Positions 8,587-18,486 of a stretch of DNA of 64,000 nt are shown here, piece after piece. A program made the position numbers and the translations under genes. Within the stretch, counting starts at the first letter, position 1; every line of letters starts with the position of its first letter. The notes under the pieces were generated by a model, which was not told where the DNA came from, did not search any database, and worked only from the letters and a program-made list of their open reading frames with translations. This DNA comes from Alphaproteobacteria bacterium (GTDB lineage Bacteria; Pseudomonadota; Alphaproteobacteria; SHVP01): contig JAVJOO010000002.1 of assembly GCA_040216735.1 (NCBI GenBank), positions 771,118 through 835,117 of the forward strand, in the 5' to 3' direction.

Positions 8587-9444
8587 CTACACGTGGTTGG
8601 GCGCGACGACCAACACCGGCGAATCCAATCGCTCGATCAAATCCGCCACCGAATCGCCCCCCAGCAACGGCGTATCTTGGGCCAGGACCAGCAGCGCGCC
8701 GCGATGCGCCGACAGGCTGTGGACCAAAGCATCGCAGCCGCGTTGCGGCGCGGCCCTGAACGTCGCCCGGACGCGTTCCGCTGTGAGGCGTGCCGCCACC
8801 TTCGCCTTGGTCGCTTGCCCATCGTCAGCGGTATCGGTCGGAATCATCACCATCAGGTCGCTCGCCGACACACGGGCCAACGCGATCGCAATATCGAGAA
8901 CGTCGTCCGCATGCGGTCCTTCGCCGTAGACCGCGACAATCGGGCCGGGTCCGCCAAGTACCCGCTGCAGGCGGGGCTCGGAAAACAGAATGCGACCGCG
9001 CGGCGTGTTCGCCACGATGCGCGCGGTTGTTCCCAGACGCGCCCGCCGCGTCACGGCGGGCGTCGTCTTGCCCATGATGACCAGGTCGGCGCCGCCGACC
9101 GCTTCCAGAATCTGAACGGACGTCTTGCCACGAACGACGCGGAACGACCAACTTAGTTGTTGCTGTCCGATGGCCCGCTGCAAAGTACGGCGAATCGATT
9201 CCGCCTGGGCGCGCAGGCCGCGTTCGAGCGACGGGCTGTCCATCGCCTCGATCGCTTGCCCGCTCAAACTGACTTGCCGAATAAACGGGTGTTGGGCCGC
9301 CGCCAGCAACGTGGCGTCTTCGACGAACAGCCCGATCAAGTCGGCCTTCATGCGGACGGCCAACGCGACAGCCTCCTCCAGAACGACCCTACTTTCGACC
9401 GAGTCGTCCAGGGCAACGACGATGCGACGAATTTCCCGCGCCAT
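8587..9444 (-). CDS. Universal stress protein family protein
   Basis: A 285-residue cytoplasmic protein with an N-terminal UspA-like fold: IRRIVVALDDS opening, EEAVALAVRMKADLIGLFVED, and ADLVIMGKTTP in the position of the usual nucleotide-loop strand. The C-terminal half looks like a second, degenerate Usp repeat (GPIVAVYGEG, DVLDIAIALARV, DSPVLVVAPN at the end), so this is a tandem-type Usp. The canonical GxxGS nucleotide-binding motif is not evident. ATG 9444 follows an AGGGTGA ribosome site and lies 10 nt beyond the stop of the Lon-like protease gene, indicating one operon for protein quality control under stress. Confidence 0.75.
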   Translation of the reverse strand: MAREIRRIVVALDDSVESRVVLEEAVALAVRMKADLIGLFVEDATLLAAAQHPFIRQVSLSGQAIEAMDSPSLERGLRAQAESIRRTLQRAIGQQQLSWSFRVVRGKTSVQILEAVGGADLVIMGKTTPAVTRRARLGTTARIVANTPRGRILFSEPRLQRVLGGPGPIVAVYGEGPHADDVLDIAIALARVSASDLMVMIPTDTADDGQATKAKVAARLTAERVRATFRAAPQRGCDALVHSLSAHRGALLVLAQDTPLLGGDSVADLIERLDSPVLVVAPNHV

Positions 9445-9454
9445 TGGGGTCACC

Positions 9455-11884
9455 CTATGCCGTTCCCTCGCCCGGTACGCCGTATCGCCGACGGGCATCG
9501 GCGAGCGCGACCAGCCGGTCCTCGACGGACCGGTTGATCGTTCCTTCGGGAAAAATGCCAGTATCGTCGACCTCTCCGGCAGGCACGCCGGTCAAGACCT
9601 CAATGCCTTGGTCGATCGTCTCGATGGGGTAAATGGCGAATTTGCCTGCTTCGGCGGCATCCACGATATCCTGCCGCAGCATCAGGTGGGCGACATTCGA
9701 TCGCGGAATCAAGACGCCCTGATCGCCGGTCAATCCGGCTTTGGCGCAGACATCGAAAAAGCCTTCGATTTTTTCGTTGACCCCGCCGATGGCTTGAACC
9801 TCGCCGTACTGATTGACCGATCCGGTGACGGCCAAGCCTTGGCGAATGGGCGCCTCGGCCAACGCCGACAAGATCGCGTAGAGCTCGGTCGACGAGGCGC
9901 TGTCGCCGTCGACCCCGCCGTAGCTTTGCTCGAACACCAAACTGGCGCGTAACGACAAGGGCCGATCGACTGCATAGCGCGCACCCAGGTAGGACGACAG
10001 GATCAACACGCCCTTGGAGTGTGTAGGTCCGCCGAGATCGACTTCGCGCTCGATGTCGACGAACTCGCCGCGCCCCATCCGCACCCGCGCGGTGATTCGG
10101 GTCGGCCGCCCAAACGCGAAGCCGCCGATTTGCAAAACCGATAGGCCGTTAATCGTCCCGACGCGGTGCCCGTCGGTATCGATCAGGATCGTCCCGCGTT
10201 CGATCTGTTCCAGGCTCCGGGTTCGAATCCGGTCGGCGCGCTTGATCCGCAGATCGATCGCGTTTTGGACGTCCGCTGCGGTGACCACCGACCGCTCGGC
10301 AAGCCCGGCAAGGTGGCTGGATTCGTGCAACAGATCGGTAACGGTACCCACACGGGCGGAGAGTTTGCGATTGTCGCCCGCTTCGCGCGAGCTGTGCTCG
10401 ATGACGCGCGCGACGCCAGATCGGTCGAGCGGCCGCACCTCTACTTTCTTGGCAATGGCGGCGATCATCCCCGCGTATTTCTCGACCAATGCGTCGTCGC
10501 GCTCAAGATCGTCTTCGAAGTCCGCCGCGATTTTGAACAGCTCGTCGAACTCCGGGTCGGCGGCGGCGAGGAGATAGTAGAGACGCCGGTCGCCGATCAA
10601 TACGACCTTAACCCGCAAGGGGATCGGCTCGGGCTCGAGCGTTACCGTCGACACGTACGACTGGAACGGCGTCTCGATCTTGATTTCGCGGGCGAACAAC
10701 GTGCGTTTGAGCTCTTCCCAGGCGTAAGGCTGCATCAGCACCTTGGCGGCGTCGAGGATGAGATAGCCGCCGTTCGCCTTGTGAAGCGCGCCGGCGTGCA
10801 ACAGCGTGAAGTCGGTTAGGAGGGCGCCGAGTTCCGCCTGGTGTTCCGCTCGGCCGATCAAGTTGGGTTGGGTCGGGTGATCCTCGTGGAACACCGGGGC
10901 GCCGCTGCCGTTCCCGTCGCCGCTGTTGTCGACGAAGAGATTGACCTCATAGCGGCGGAACTGAAGTTCGGGCCGCCGCGGTGCGTCGCCGTCCGGTTGC
11001 ACCAGAGCTTTCGGCGTGGGCGCTTCCACCTCGCTCTCCAAGAACAACCGGGCACTGTTGTCGATGATGTCTTTCTCGACGGCGTCGAGGTAGGCGACAA
11101 CTTTGCCGAACTCCATGTATTTGGCGCGCAGCGCCATGATTTGATGCGCCACTGCGCCGCGGGTCGTTTCCCGGTTCAGCTCGCGCGCTTTGTCGCGCCG
11201 CTCCTTGTCCCACTTCGGCATCTCTTGAAGCCGTTGCTGCAATTCTTGCTGGAGCGCTTCGATATCGGTTTCGATGCGTTTGCGCTCTTCCTCCGGTAAT
11301 TTTTGAAATTCCTGCGGCTCGATCACCTCGTCGTCGCGAACCGGCGCCAGTGCCAACCCAGTTGGCGTGCGAATGAGTGCGATGTTTTTTTCGCTGGCCT
11401 TCTTTTGCACGCCCTCGAACACTGCCTCTTGGCGATCGCGAAACTCCTGATCGATCGCGTGACGCCGATTGCGATACTCCTCGGATTCGAACACCGCCGG
11501 GATTCCGGCCCGCAAATCGTCGATCAATTGGCCCATGTCGCGCCGTAGGCTGCGTCCCATGCCGGTCGGCAGTTCCAGCGCCTTGGGCCGCCGCGGATCG
11601 TCGAAATTGTGGATGTAACACCAGTCCGACGGTTTTTGTTCGCTGCCCGCCCGGGCGTCCAGGATGCGGCGGACATAGCGATGCCGGCCCGCACCGGTCG
11701 GCCCAAGCACAAATACGTTATAGCCGCGGTGTTCGATGCCGATCCCGAACTCGATCGCTTCGAACGCGCGATCCTGCCCTAAAACGTCGTCATCGCTCTT
11801 CAGGTCGTCGGTGGTTTCGAACGATAACGAAGAAAGGTCGCACCGCCGTCTCAGGTGTTCTGCCGACAGGGGTGTTACGGCCAT
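9455..11884 (-). CDS. Lon-like ATP-dependent protease (S16, COG1067 type)
   Basis: An 809-residue protein with an N-terminal AAA-like part, a long helical insertion (about 120-300, rich in Glu/Arg/Gln), and a C-terminal Lon protease domain. The catalytic dyad is readable: Ser662 in GDSASS and Lys705 in NEKIEG, 43 residues apart as in classical Lon. The P-loop reads GPTGAGRHR, with Arg67 where Lys normally sits; a Walker B-like GGYLILDA follows the linker. It lacks the large Lon N-terminal substrate domain and resembles the LonB/LonC-like group. A GGGAG site precedes ATG 11884. It heads an operon with the universal stress protein gene. Confidence 0.85.
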   Translation of the reverse strand: MAVTPLSAEHLRRRCDLSSLSFETTDDLKSDDDVLGQDRAFEAIEFGIGIEHRGYNVFVLGPTGAGRHRYVRRILDARAGSEQKPSDWCYIHNFDDPRRPKALELPTGMGRSLRRDMGQLIDDLRAGIPAVFESEEYRNRRHAIDQEFRDRQEAVFEGVQKKASEKNIALIRTPTGLALAPVRDDEVIEPQEFQKLPEEERKRIETDIEALQQELQQRLQEMPKWDKERRDKARELNRETTRGAVAHQIMALRAKYMEFGKVVAYLDAVEKDIIDNSARLFLESEVEAPTPKALVQPDGDAPRRPELQFRRYEVNLFVDNSGDGNGSGAPVFHEDHPTQPNLIGRAEHQAELGALLTDFTLLHAGALHKANGGYLILDAAKVLMQPYAWEELKRTLFAREIKIETPFQSYVSTVTLEPEPIPLRVKVVLIGDRRLYYLLAAADPEFDELFKIAADFEDDLERDDALVEKYAGMIAAIAKKVEVRPLDRSGVARVIEHSSREAGDNRKLSARVGTVTDLLHESSHLAGLAERSVVTAADVQNAIDLRIKRADRIRTRSLEQIERGTILIDTDGHRVGTINGLSVLQIGGFAFGRPTRITARVRMGRGEFVDIEREVDLGGPTHSKGVLILSSYLGARYAVDRPLSLRASLVFEQSYGGVDGDSASSTELYAILSALAEAPIRQGLAVTGSVNQYGEVQAIGGVNEKIEGFFDVCAKAGLTGDQGVLIPRSNVAHLMLRQDIVDAAEAGKFAIYPIETIDQGIEVLTGVPAGEVDDTGIFPEGTINRSVEDRLVALADARRRYGVPGEGTA

Positions 11885-11936
11885 GGTGGAACTCCCTTTC
11901 CTATACTCAGATGAGGTGGCGTTGACGCCGCCGAAA

Positions 11937-12356
11937 TCAAGGCGCGTCGGGGCGGGCCTCGATGGCCTCCATATCCGCGTCCGAATAGCCGAAATGATGG
12001 CCGATCTCGTGAATCAACACATGACGGACCAATTCGCCAAGGGTCACGTCGTTCTCCGCCCAATAGTCGAGCAGCGGGCGGCGATACAGGAAGATCATAT
12101 CGATGCCCTCAGTGGGGTCGGTCAGGCTCTTCGAGATCAGATCGACACCGCTGTAAAGACCGAGCAAGTCGAAGGGCGTCTCTAGCTCCATGTCGTTGAT
12201 CGTGTCGGCATCTGGAAAATCGTGGACTTGAACGATCACCCCCTCGACCCTGGCGCGGAGGATCGCCGGTATCGACTCGAACGCCGCTGCGCCAATGGCT
12301 TCGATGTCGGCGAGGGACGGTGCGCGCTCTCCGCCGCGATCGGGCGAGGTCGTCAC
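11937..12356 (-). CDS. Small zincin-like metallopeptidase family protein
   Basis: A 139-residue soluble protein with HEIGHHFGYSD near residues 115-125: an HExxH zinc motif followed at the expected distance by an Asp third ligand, as in the minimal zincin (DUF1025) family of Alphaproteobacteria and Actinobacteria. The family is close to the minimal size for a metzincin-like fold and its substrate is unknown. There is no signal peptide. The stop of the upstream SDR gene lies 6 nt before its ATG at 12356, so the two are probably cotranscribed. Confidence 0.85.
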   Translation of the reverse strand: MTTSPDRGGERAPSLADIEAIGAAAFESIPAILRARVEGVIVQVHDFPDADTINDMELETPFDLLGLYSGVDLISKSLTDPTEGIDMIFLYRRPLLDYWAENDVTLGELVRHVLIHEIGHHFGYSDADMEAIEARPDAP

Positions 12357-12362
12357 GAGGCC

Positions 12363-13124
12363 CTAACGCGGCGCCATGCGGATGGCGCCGTCGAGTCGAA
12401 TGACCTCGCCATTGAGCATTCGGTTCTCGATGATGTGTACGGCCAGCGCCGCGTAATCCTCGGGGATGCCCAAACGTTGAGGGAACGGGACGCTCTTGGC
12501 GAGCGACTCCTTTACCTCATCGGGCAGTCCATGCAGCATTGGCGTCGAGAAGATGCCGGGCGCGACGGTCACGACGCGGATACCGAAGCTCGCGAATTCC
12601 CGTGCCAATGGCAGCGTCAGGGCGACGATGCCGCCCTTGGAGGCCGCATAGGCGGGTTGTCCAATTTGGCCGTCGAACGCTGCAACCGATGCGGTATTGA
12701 CGATGACGCCGCGCTCGCCGTCTTCCAGTGGCTCCAAGCCTTGCATGTCGGCCGCGGCCAACCGAATGGCGTTGAAGGTGCCGACCAAGTTGATGTTGAT
12801 CACCTTCATGAAGTTTTCGAGCGGCATCGGACCGTCGCGGCCGACCGCCTTTTGCGGCGTGCCGACCCCGGCACAGTTGATCAGCAGGCGCGCCGGACCA
12901 TGCGCTGCGCGTGCTGCCGCGATGGCCGCCGCCATGCTGTCGCCGTCGGCAACGTCGCAGGCAACCGCAACGCCGCCGATGTCATGGGCGACGGCTTTGG
13001 CCGTTGTCTCATTGAGGTCGAGAACCGCAACCTTGACGCCGCGCGCCGCTAGCGCGCGCGCCGTTCCGGCCCCGAGGCCCGAACCGCCGCCGGTGACCAA
13101 CGCCGCGCATCCTTCGAACTTCAT
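12363..13124 (-). CDS. Short-chain dehydrogenase (3-hydroxyacyl-CoA dehydrogenase type 2-like)
   Basis: A 253-residue classical SDR. NAD-binding TGGGSGLG at the N-terminus, the Asp at the end of strand 2 (VAVLDLNE) favouring NAD+, NCAG, catalytic Ser in NTASVAAFDG and YAASK are all present. The N-terminal CAALVTGGGSGLG and the segment GERGVIVNTASVAAFDGQIGQ strongly recall human HSD17B10-type 3-hydroxyacyl-CoA dehydrogenases, which oxidise short 3-hydroxyacyl-CoAs in beta- and branched-chain oxidation. The exact acyl substrate is not shown. It precedes the metallopeptidase gene by 6 nt. Confidence 0.88.
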   Translation of the reverse strand: MKFEGCAALVTGGGSGLGAGTARALAARGVKVAVLDLNETTAKAVAHDIGGVAVACDVADGDSMAAAIAAARAAHGPARLLINCAGVGTPQKAVGRDGPMPLENFMKVININLVGTFNAIRLAAADMQGLEPLEDGERGVIVNTASVAAFDGQIGQPAYAASKGGIVALTLPLAREFASFGIRVVTVAPGIFSTPMLHGLPDEVKESLAKSVPFPQRLGIPEDYAALAVHIIENRMLNGEVIRLDGAIRMAPR

Positions 13125-13188
13125 GCTTTTCTCCCCCGGCTTTGTGTTTGGTTCGCTTGTAGCAGATCGCGGATTTGTCTGGAAATTC

Positions 13189-14103
13189 CTAAAGATGATC
13201 CGTATCGGGCGGCTTCACCTTTCCCAACCTCGCTTCGCGGACCGAGATGTAAATGGTCGACCCGACGATAATGATCGATCCCGCCGCCATCCAAAGCGTA
13301 GGTACTTCGGCGAAGATCAGAAACCCGAACAATGCGGAAAAAATGATCCGCACATATTCGATCGGCCCGACCAATGTCGCCTCGCCCGCCGTCAGCGACC
13401 GGATCATGCAATTGGCACCCATGGTCCCGACGGCCCCGATCAACAAAAGAAAGGCGAACTGGGCGAGCGTCGGCGTTTGCCAAACAACGATGGCCGGGAT
13501 CAACGTAAATACCGACCCAAAGACACCGGCATAGAAGATCATGGTCGTCGGCCGTTCGGTGTCCGAAAAGAATTTGGTCACGATCATTGTGAGCGCGACC
13601 ATAAGCGCGCTGAATAGTGAGAACAGTGCCGCCGATTCAATCGCGCCCGTTGGGCGAATGGCGATCACCACGCCCACGAACCCGACGATCGTCGCGGTCC
13701 ATCGCCGGGCGCGGACGATCTCGTGGAGAAACACGATCGCCAGCGGCACCATGAACAACGGTTTGGCGAAACTCAGCGAGGTCGCGAGCGCAAGCGGCAG
13801 ATGCGCTACCGCGTAAAATCCCGACATCATCGCCATCGCGCCAAGCACGCCGCGCAAGCCGTGCATGCCGATCCTTTTGGTTCGGATTGCCGCAATTCCG
13901 CCGGCCCGCCAGACAAAGGGAAGGATCACCAGCAATCCAAAACTGGCCCGGAACCAAGCCACTTCGAAGCTCGAAAGCTGTCCGCTCATAAACTTGATCA
14001 GAACGGCCATGACCGACATGAAGACGGCGGCCAGTAGGGCCCAGATCACGCCACGGGTGTTCGGTGCAAGGCCGCCCCAATAGCGCAGGCCCTGTCGAAT
14101 CAT
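13189..14103 (-). CDS. EamA/DMT-family transporter
   Basis: A 304-residue inner-membrane protein with ten predicted membrane segments in two EamA repeats. The first repeat begins WALLAAVFMSVMAVLIKFM and contains ASFGLLVILPFVW; each half ends with the typical P-x-x-x-hydrophobic-hhlhE signature (FMVPLAIVFLHEIVRARRW; LFGFLIFAEVPTLWM). Such proteins export amino acids or metabolites, but no substrate can be read. I chose ATG 14103 (MIRQGLRYW). It is tandem with and homologous to the next gene upstream (13-nt gap), so they probably arose by duplication and are cotranscribed. Confidence 0.85.
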   Translation of the reverse strand: MIRQGLRYWGGLAPNTRGVIWALLAAVFMSVMAVLIKFMSGQLSSFEVAWFRASFGLLVILPFVWRAGGIAAIRTKRIGMHGLRGVLGAMAMMSGFYAVAHLPLALATSLSFAKPLFMVPLAIVFLHEIVRARRWTATIVGFVGVVIAIRPTGAIESAALFSLFSALMVALTMIVTKFFSDTERPTTMIFYAGVFGSVFTLIPAIVVWQTPTLAQFAFLLLIGAVGTMGANCMIRSLTAGEATLVGPIEYVRIIFSALFGFLIFAEVPTLWMAAGSIIIVGSTIYISVREARLGKVKPPDTDHL

Positions 14104-14116
14104 ACGTAGCGCCGCA

Positions 14117-15028
14117 CTAGAGGGCCGCGGCCGGGTCGACCGGCGTCTTTTTGCGGTCCAAACTTTCGCGCCGGGCGATATAGATCGAACTGACGAAGAT
14201 GACGATCGCGCCCGCGAACGTCCAAACATCCGGGATTTCCGAGAAGGCGAGATAGCCGATGACCGCGGTCGCGGGCAACCGCATAAAATCGAGCGGCATC
14301 ACCGCCGATGCATCGGCTTTGCTGAGCGCGCGGGTGAAGGCGATATGGGCGAAAGTTCCCGCACCGGCGACCACGAACAGCCAGAACCAGGCGTTCAGAC
14401 TCGGCCATTCCCATACGAATAGGGCGGGGATCAGCGATACCGGGGTGAACAGGATCACCATATAGGCGACGATTCTCTCGGGCGGTTCGGTGCGTGCCAG
14501 CATCTTGATCGAGACGATCGACATCGCCATCAGAATCGACGAGGCGATCAACAGCATATGCCCGGTGGTGATCTCGGCGATGCCCGGCCGCAGCACGATC
14601 ATGGTGCCGCCGAACCCAACCGCTGTCGCCACCCACCGCGGGATGCCGACTTTCTCGCGCAGCAGAAAGACGGCGACGACCGTGACAAACAGCGGCGAGG
14701 TAAAGCTGAGCGCAACCGCTTCAGCAATCGGCGTCACGGTAATCGCGTAGAACCACATGAACATCGAACCCAGGCCGAAGGCAGCCCGCCAGCCGAACAG
14801 TTTGAGTTGGGTCGTGCGCAGAAAACCGAGGCCGCGCCGGGCCACGATGGGGCCGATCACGACAATCCCGAGTAGGTTGCGAAAAAAGACAACCTCGAAC
14901 GACGCAACTTCGCTCGAGACGTGGCGGACCGAGGCCACCATGATCGAAAACAGGATCGTCGCCCCCAACATATAGAGCGCCGCGACGGCGGGTTGGGGGA
15001 TTGATCGAAGGCTCGTGAGACTCGTCAT
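14117..15028 (-). CDS. EamA/DMT-family transporter, tandem paralogue
   Basis: A 303-residue, ten-segment inner-membrane protein of the drug/metabolite transporter superfamily. It shares with its downstream neighbour the order of features: S-S-E/Q-x-x-SFEV in helix 2 ([14 protein letters not shown] here, SSFEVAWFRASF there), [22 protein letters not shown] in the first repeat, and [21 protein letters not shown] at the end. Substrate unknown. It is the first gene of the pair; 171 bp separate it from the divergent acetoacetyl-CoA synthetase gene. Confidence 0.85.
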   Translation of the reverse strand: MTSLTSLRSIPQPAVAALYMLGATILFSIMVASVRHVSSEVASFEVVFFRNLLGIVVIGPIVARRGLGFLRTTQLKLFGWRAAFGLGSMFMWFYAITVTPIAEAVALSFTSPLFVTVVAVFLLREKVGIPRWVATAVGFGGTMIVLRPGIAEITTGHMLLIASSILMAMSIVSIKMLARTEPPERIVAYMVILFTPVSLIPALFVWEWPSLNAWFWLFVVAGAGTFAHIAFTRALSKADASAVMPLDFMRLPATAVIGYLAFSEIPDVWTFAGAIVIFVSSIYIARRESLDRKKTPVDPAAAL

Positions 15029-15199
15029 CGCGGGTGGGTTCCTGCCGGGCGCCGCCCCGTCGCGGCGGACGCAACCGAATCGGGCAAGACCGGACGATTA
15101 TGGGCTGTCAATCGGCCCACCGCCAAACCTTTCGCCGCATGGCTGCGTTGCACCGCCCGCGTACCGCGACTACCGTCCGGGGCGAGGAGGAACGAAGGC

Positions 15200-17158
15200 A
15201 TGACCGATACCGCCCCGCTGTGGACCCCCGACGATCAAACCATTGCCCAAAGCAACCTCACCGCCTTCGCCCGGCTGGTCGCGCGCGATACGGGCACTGC
15301 CTTGCCCGACTATTGGGCGTTGCTCGACTGGTCGCGGGCCAATCAAGAGGCGTTCTTCCAAGCGGTCTGGGATTTCGGCGGCGTTGTTGCGCAGACCAAG
15401 GGCGCGCGGGTTCTCGTCGATGCCGACCGAATGCCCGGCGCCCGTTGGTTTCCTGATGCGCGCCTGAATTTCGCCCAGAACCTGTTGCGTCGCCGCGACG
15501 ACGCCCCGGCCCTCATCTTCCAAGGCGAGCACGGCGTCCGCCGCGAACTCTCGCACCGCCAGCTCTACGACGCGGTCTCGCGCTTGGCGCAAGCGCTGCG
15601 CGCCGAAGGCGTAGAGCCCGGCGACCGTGTCGTCGGCTTCATGCCCAACGTCCCTGAAACCGTGGTCGCGATGCTCGCCGCCGTCAGTTTGGGCGCGACC
15701 TGGTCGTCCTGTTCGCCCGATTTCGGCATCAAAGGCGTGATGGACCGTTTCGGTCAGATCGAACCCACGGTGCTGTTTACCGCCGATGGCTATTTCTATG
15801 CCGGCAAGACCCACGACTCGCTTGCCCGGATCGCCGACATTGCCGCGCGGTTACCCAGCCTGCGGCGGGTCGTCGTCGTCCCCTTTGTGGATGCCGCGCC
15901 CGATATCGCGCGGCTGCCGGGGGCAGCGCTGTGGGACGATTACCTCGCGCCCTATGCGCCGGGCGATATCGTTTTCGCGCAGCTCCCCTTCGCTCATCCG
16001 CTTTACATCATGTATTCGTCGGGGACGACGGGGGTGCCCAAGTGCATCGTGCACGGTGCCGGCGGCACCTTGCTCCAACACCTCAAGGAGCACCTGCTGC
16101 ACACCGACCTGCGGCAGGACGACCGCCTGTTCTATTTCACCACTTGCGGCTGGATGATGTGGAACTGGCTCGCCTCGGGCCTCGCCTGCGGCGCGACGCT
16201 CGTCCTCTACGACGGCTCACCCTTCCAGCCCGACGCGACCCGGCTATGGTCGCTGGCGGAGCAAGAAAAGGTCACGGTCTTCGGCTCCTCCGCCAAGTTC
16301 TACGATGCCTGCATCAAGGCCGAGATCGAGCCGATGAAGACGCACGACCTGTCGCGGGTCCGAACCATCCTGTCGACCGGATCGCCGCTGGCGCCGGCAA
16401 GTTTCGACTTCATCTATCGCGCGGTAAAGAAGGATGTTCGGCTGTCGTCGATTTCCGGCGGTACCGACCTACTGGGCTGTTTTGCCGCCGGGGCCTCGGT
16501 CCTGCCGGTCTACCGCGGCGAGATCCAATCGCGTGTCCTGGGGATGTCCGTCGAGGTGTTCGACGAAACCGGCGCGCCCGTCCGGGGCGAAAAAGGCGAC
16601 CTCGTTTGTACGAAGCCGTTCCCGTCGATGCCCATCGGGTTTTGGGACGATCCCGATGACGCCAAATACCGTGCCGCCTATTTCGAGACTTTTCCCGGCG
16701 TTTGGACCCACGGCGATTACTGCGAACTCACCGATCATGGTGGCGTCGTGATCTACGGTCGGTCCGATGCCGTGCTCAATCCCGGCGGGGTCCGCATCGG
16801 AACGGCGGAAATCTACCGCCAGGTCGAACAGATGGACGAGATAGAAGAGGGCCTGTGCATCGGCCAGGATTGGGACAACGACGTCCGTGTCGTGTTGTTC
16901 GTTCGCCTCCGCGAGGGGGTCGCGCTGGACGACGATCTGCGCGCGCGCATCAAGGCCAACATCCGCGCCAACGCAACCCCGCGCCACGTCCCTGCCAAAA
17001 TTATCGCCGTGGCCGACATTCCGCGCACCATCAGCGGCAAGATCACCGAACTTGCGGTTCGCGACGTCGTCCACGGTCGGCCCGTGAAGAACAAGGACGC
17101 CTTGGCCAATCCTGCTGCGCTCGACCTGTTTGTCGACCTGTCCGATTTGCGCAGCTAA
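15200..17158 (+). CDS. Acetoacetyl-CoA synthetase
   Basis: A 652-residue acyl-adenylate-forming enzyme that activates acetoacetate with ATP and CoA. ANL motifs are intact: [10 protein letters not shown] (P-loop, A3), [10 protein letters not shown] (A5 region), THGDYCEL and the hinge [22 protein letters not shown], and the C-terminal [10 protein letters not shown] with the catalytic lysine. The opening [18 protein letters not shown] and the [15 protein letters not shown] segment are characteristic of acetoacetate-CoA ligases rather than acetyl-CoA synthetases. Its role is ketone-body or polyhydroxybutyrate breakdown product use. A GAGGAGG site sits before ATG 15200. Its TAA overlaps the stop codon of the convergent MATE gene within CTAA at 17155-17158. 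Confidence 0.92.
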   Translation: MTDTAPLWTPDDQTIAQSNLTAFARLVARDTGTALPDYWALLDWSRANQEAFFQAVWDFGGVVAQTKGARVLVDADRMPGARWFPDARLNFAQNLLRRRDDAPALIFQGEHGVRRELSHRQLYDAVSRLAQALRAEGVEPGDRVVGFMPNVPETVVAMLAAVSLGATWSSCSPDFGIKGVMDRFGQIEPTVLFTADGYFYAGKTHDSLARIADIAARLPSLRRVVVVPFVDAAPDIARLPGAALWDDYLAPYAPGDIVFAQLPFAHPLYIMYSSGTTGVPKCIVHGAGGTLLQHLKEHLLHTDLRQDDRLFYFTTCGWMMWNWLASGLACGATLVLYDGSPFQPDATRLWSLAEQEKVTVFGSSAKFYDACIKAEIEPMKTHDLSRVRTILSTGSPLAPASFDFIYRAVKKDVRLSSISGGTDLLGCFAAGASVLPVYRGEIQSRVLGMSVEVFDETGAPVRGEKGDLVCTKPFPSMPIGFWDDPDDAKYRAAYFETFPGVWTHGDYCELTDHGGVVIYGRSDAVLNPGGVRIGTAEIYRQVEQMDEIEEGLCIGQDWDNDVRVVLFVRLREGVALDDDLRARIKANIRANATPRHVPAKIIAVADIPRTISGKITELAVRDVVHGRPVKNKDALANPAALDLFVDLSDLRS

Positions 17159-18486
17159 CCCGGCGTCAGGTCGCGGACCAGCGCTGGGTAACGCAGGACC
17201 AGCACCGTCGAGCGTACCGTCATGAAGGCAACCAACGACAACCATAGGCCGTGGTTGCCCCAGAGCGGCATCGCCGCCATGTTCACCAGGACCAGCACCG
17301 CCAACGACAGGATCATACCGTTCCGCAACGCTTTCGTGCGGGTCGCGCCGAGAAACACACCGTCGAACTGGAATGCCCAGATCCCGACCATCGGCATCAC
17401 CACCATCCACGGTAAGAACGACTTGGCGGCGGCACGGACCTCGGGCGAAATCGTCATCAGGTCGATAAAGGTACCGCCCAGAGTGGCGTAAGCTAACGCG
17501 AAGACGCCCGCGACCATCGCGGCCCATATCGTCGTCACCGCCACCGCGCGGCGCAGGTTGTCGCGGTTGCGAGCGCCGACGGCGCTGCCGACTAGTGTCT
17601 CGGCCACGTGGGCGAACCCGTCGAGCCCGTGCGAAACCAACATGAACAGTTGCATGAGAATGGCGTTGGCCGCCAATACCGTGTCGCCCTGCTCGGCGCC
17701 GCGGGCAGTGAAGTAGGCTACCGCGGTGATCAGGCACAGGGTGCGGATGAAGATATCGCCGTTGACGCTGATCAACCGGCGCATTTGCACCGGGTCCAAC
17801 AGCCGCGCCCGTGCCACCGTGCCCGGCAGCGTCCGCAAGATACCGGCGATCAGCCACAGCCCGACGGCGGCGGTGGCGTATTCGGCCAGCAGCGTGCCCA
17901 AGGCGACGCCCTCGACGCCCCAGCCCAGCCCCAGCACGAAGCCGACATCGAGAACGATATTGAGCCCGTTGAGAAATACCTGGAGCAGCAATGCGGTGCG
18001 GACCTGCTGGCGCCCGAGCAGCCAGCCCAGGACGACGTAGTTCGCCAAGGCGGCTGGCGCGCCCCACACCCTGATCTGGAAGTAGGTCGCGGCGAGGCCC
18101 TCGACCTCGGGGCCGGCGTCGATTGCCCAACGTCCAAAGGCCAGTATCGGATACTGCAATGCGAGAACGCCCAGCGAAATCGCCCCGGCCAGGATCAGAC
18201 CGCGCTGGAACGTCGCTCGCATTTCAACGGCATCGTCCGCGCCAAAGGCTTGCGCGGTAAATCCGGTCGTGCCCATGCGCAAGAAGCCAAAGCCCCAATA
18301 GATATAGCTGAAGATCAACGCGCCAACCGCCACCGCGCCGATGTAGTAGGGCGCTTCGAGCTGCCCCATCACGGCGGTATCGACCATGCCGAGCAACGGC
18401 ACCGACAGGTTCGAAAGGATGATCGGTATGGCGAGCCGCCAGACCAACCGGTGCCAGCCGCCATCCGCCACCGCTGCGCCGCTCAC
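17155..18486 (-). CDS. MATE family efflux transporter (DinF type)
   Basis: A 443-residue inner-membrane exporter with twelve hydrophobic segments in two related halves. The N-terminal [27 protein letters not shown] is the hallmark first helix of DinF/NorM-type MATE transporters (conserved P, D and MG). The second half repeats the pattern ([30 protein letters not shown]). These proteins expel cationic drugs or metabolites using Na+ or H+ gradients. Its start overlaps the stop of the upstream methyltransferase gene by 4 nt, so the two are translationally coupled, and its stop overlaps the convergent acetoacetyl-CoA synthetase gene by 4 nt. Confidence 0.9.
   Translation of the reverse strand: MSGAAVADGGWHRLVWRLAIPIILSNLSVPLLGMVDTAVMGQLEAPYYIGAVAVGALIFSYIYWGFGFLRMGTTGFTAQAFGADDAVEMRATFQRGLILAGAISLGVLALQYPILAFGRWAIDAGPEVEGLAATYFQIRVWGAPAALANYVVLGWLLGRQQVRTALLLQVFLNGLNIVLDVGFVLGLGWGVEGVALGTLLAEYATAAVGLWLIAGILRTLPGTVARARLLDPVQMRRLISVNGDIFIRTLCLITAVAYFTARGAEQGDTVLAANAILMQLFMLVSHGLDGFAHVAETLVGSAVGARNRDNLRRAVAVTTIWAAMVAGVFALAYATLGGTFIDLMTISPEVRAAAKSFLPWMVVMPMVGIWAFQFDGVFLGATRTKALRNGMILSLAVLVLVNMAAMPLWGNHGLWLSLVAFMTVRSTVLVLRYPALVRDLTPG

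Noticed and set aside
9125-9952. Long plus-strand frame opposite the stress protein and protease genes.
   Set aside because: No domain, and it is fully antisense to two genes with clear motifs.
16469-18130. 553-codon minus-strand open frame.
   Set aside because: It covers part of acetoacetyl-CoA synthetase antisense and the MATE gene in another frame; its composition (Arg, Gly and Pro runs) is that of a chance high-GC frame.
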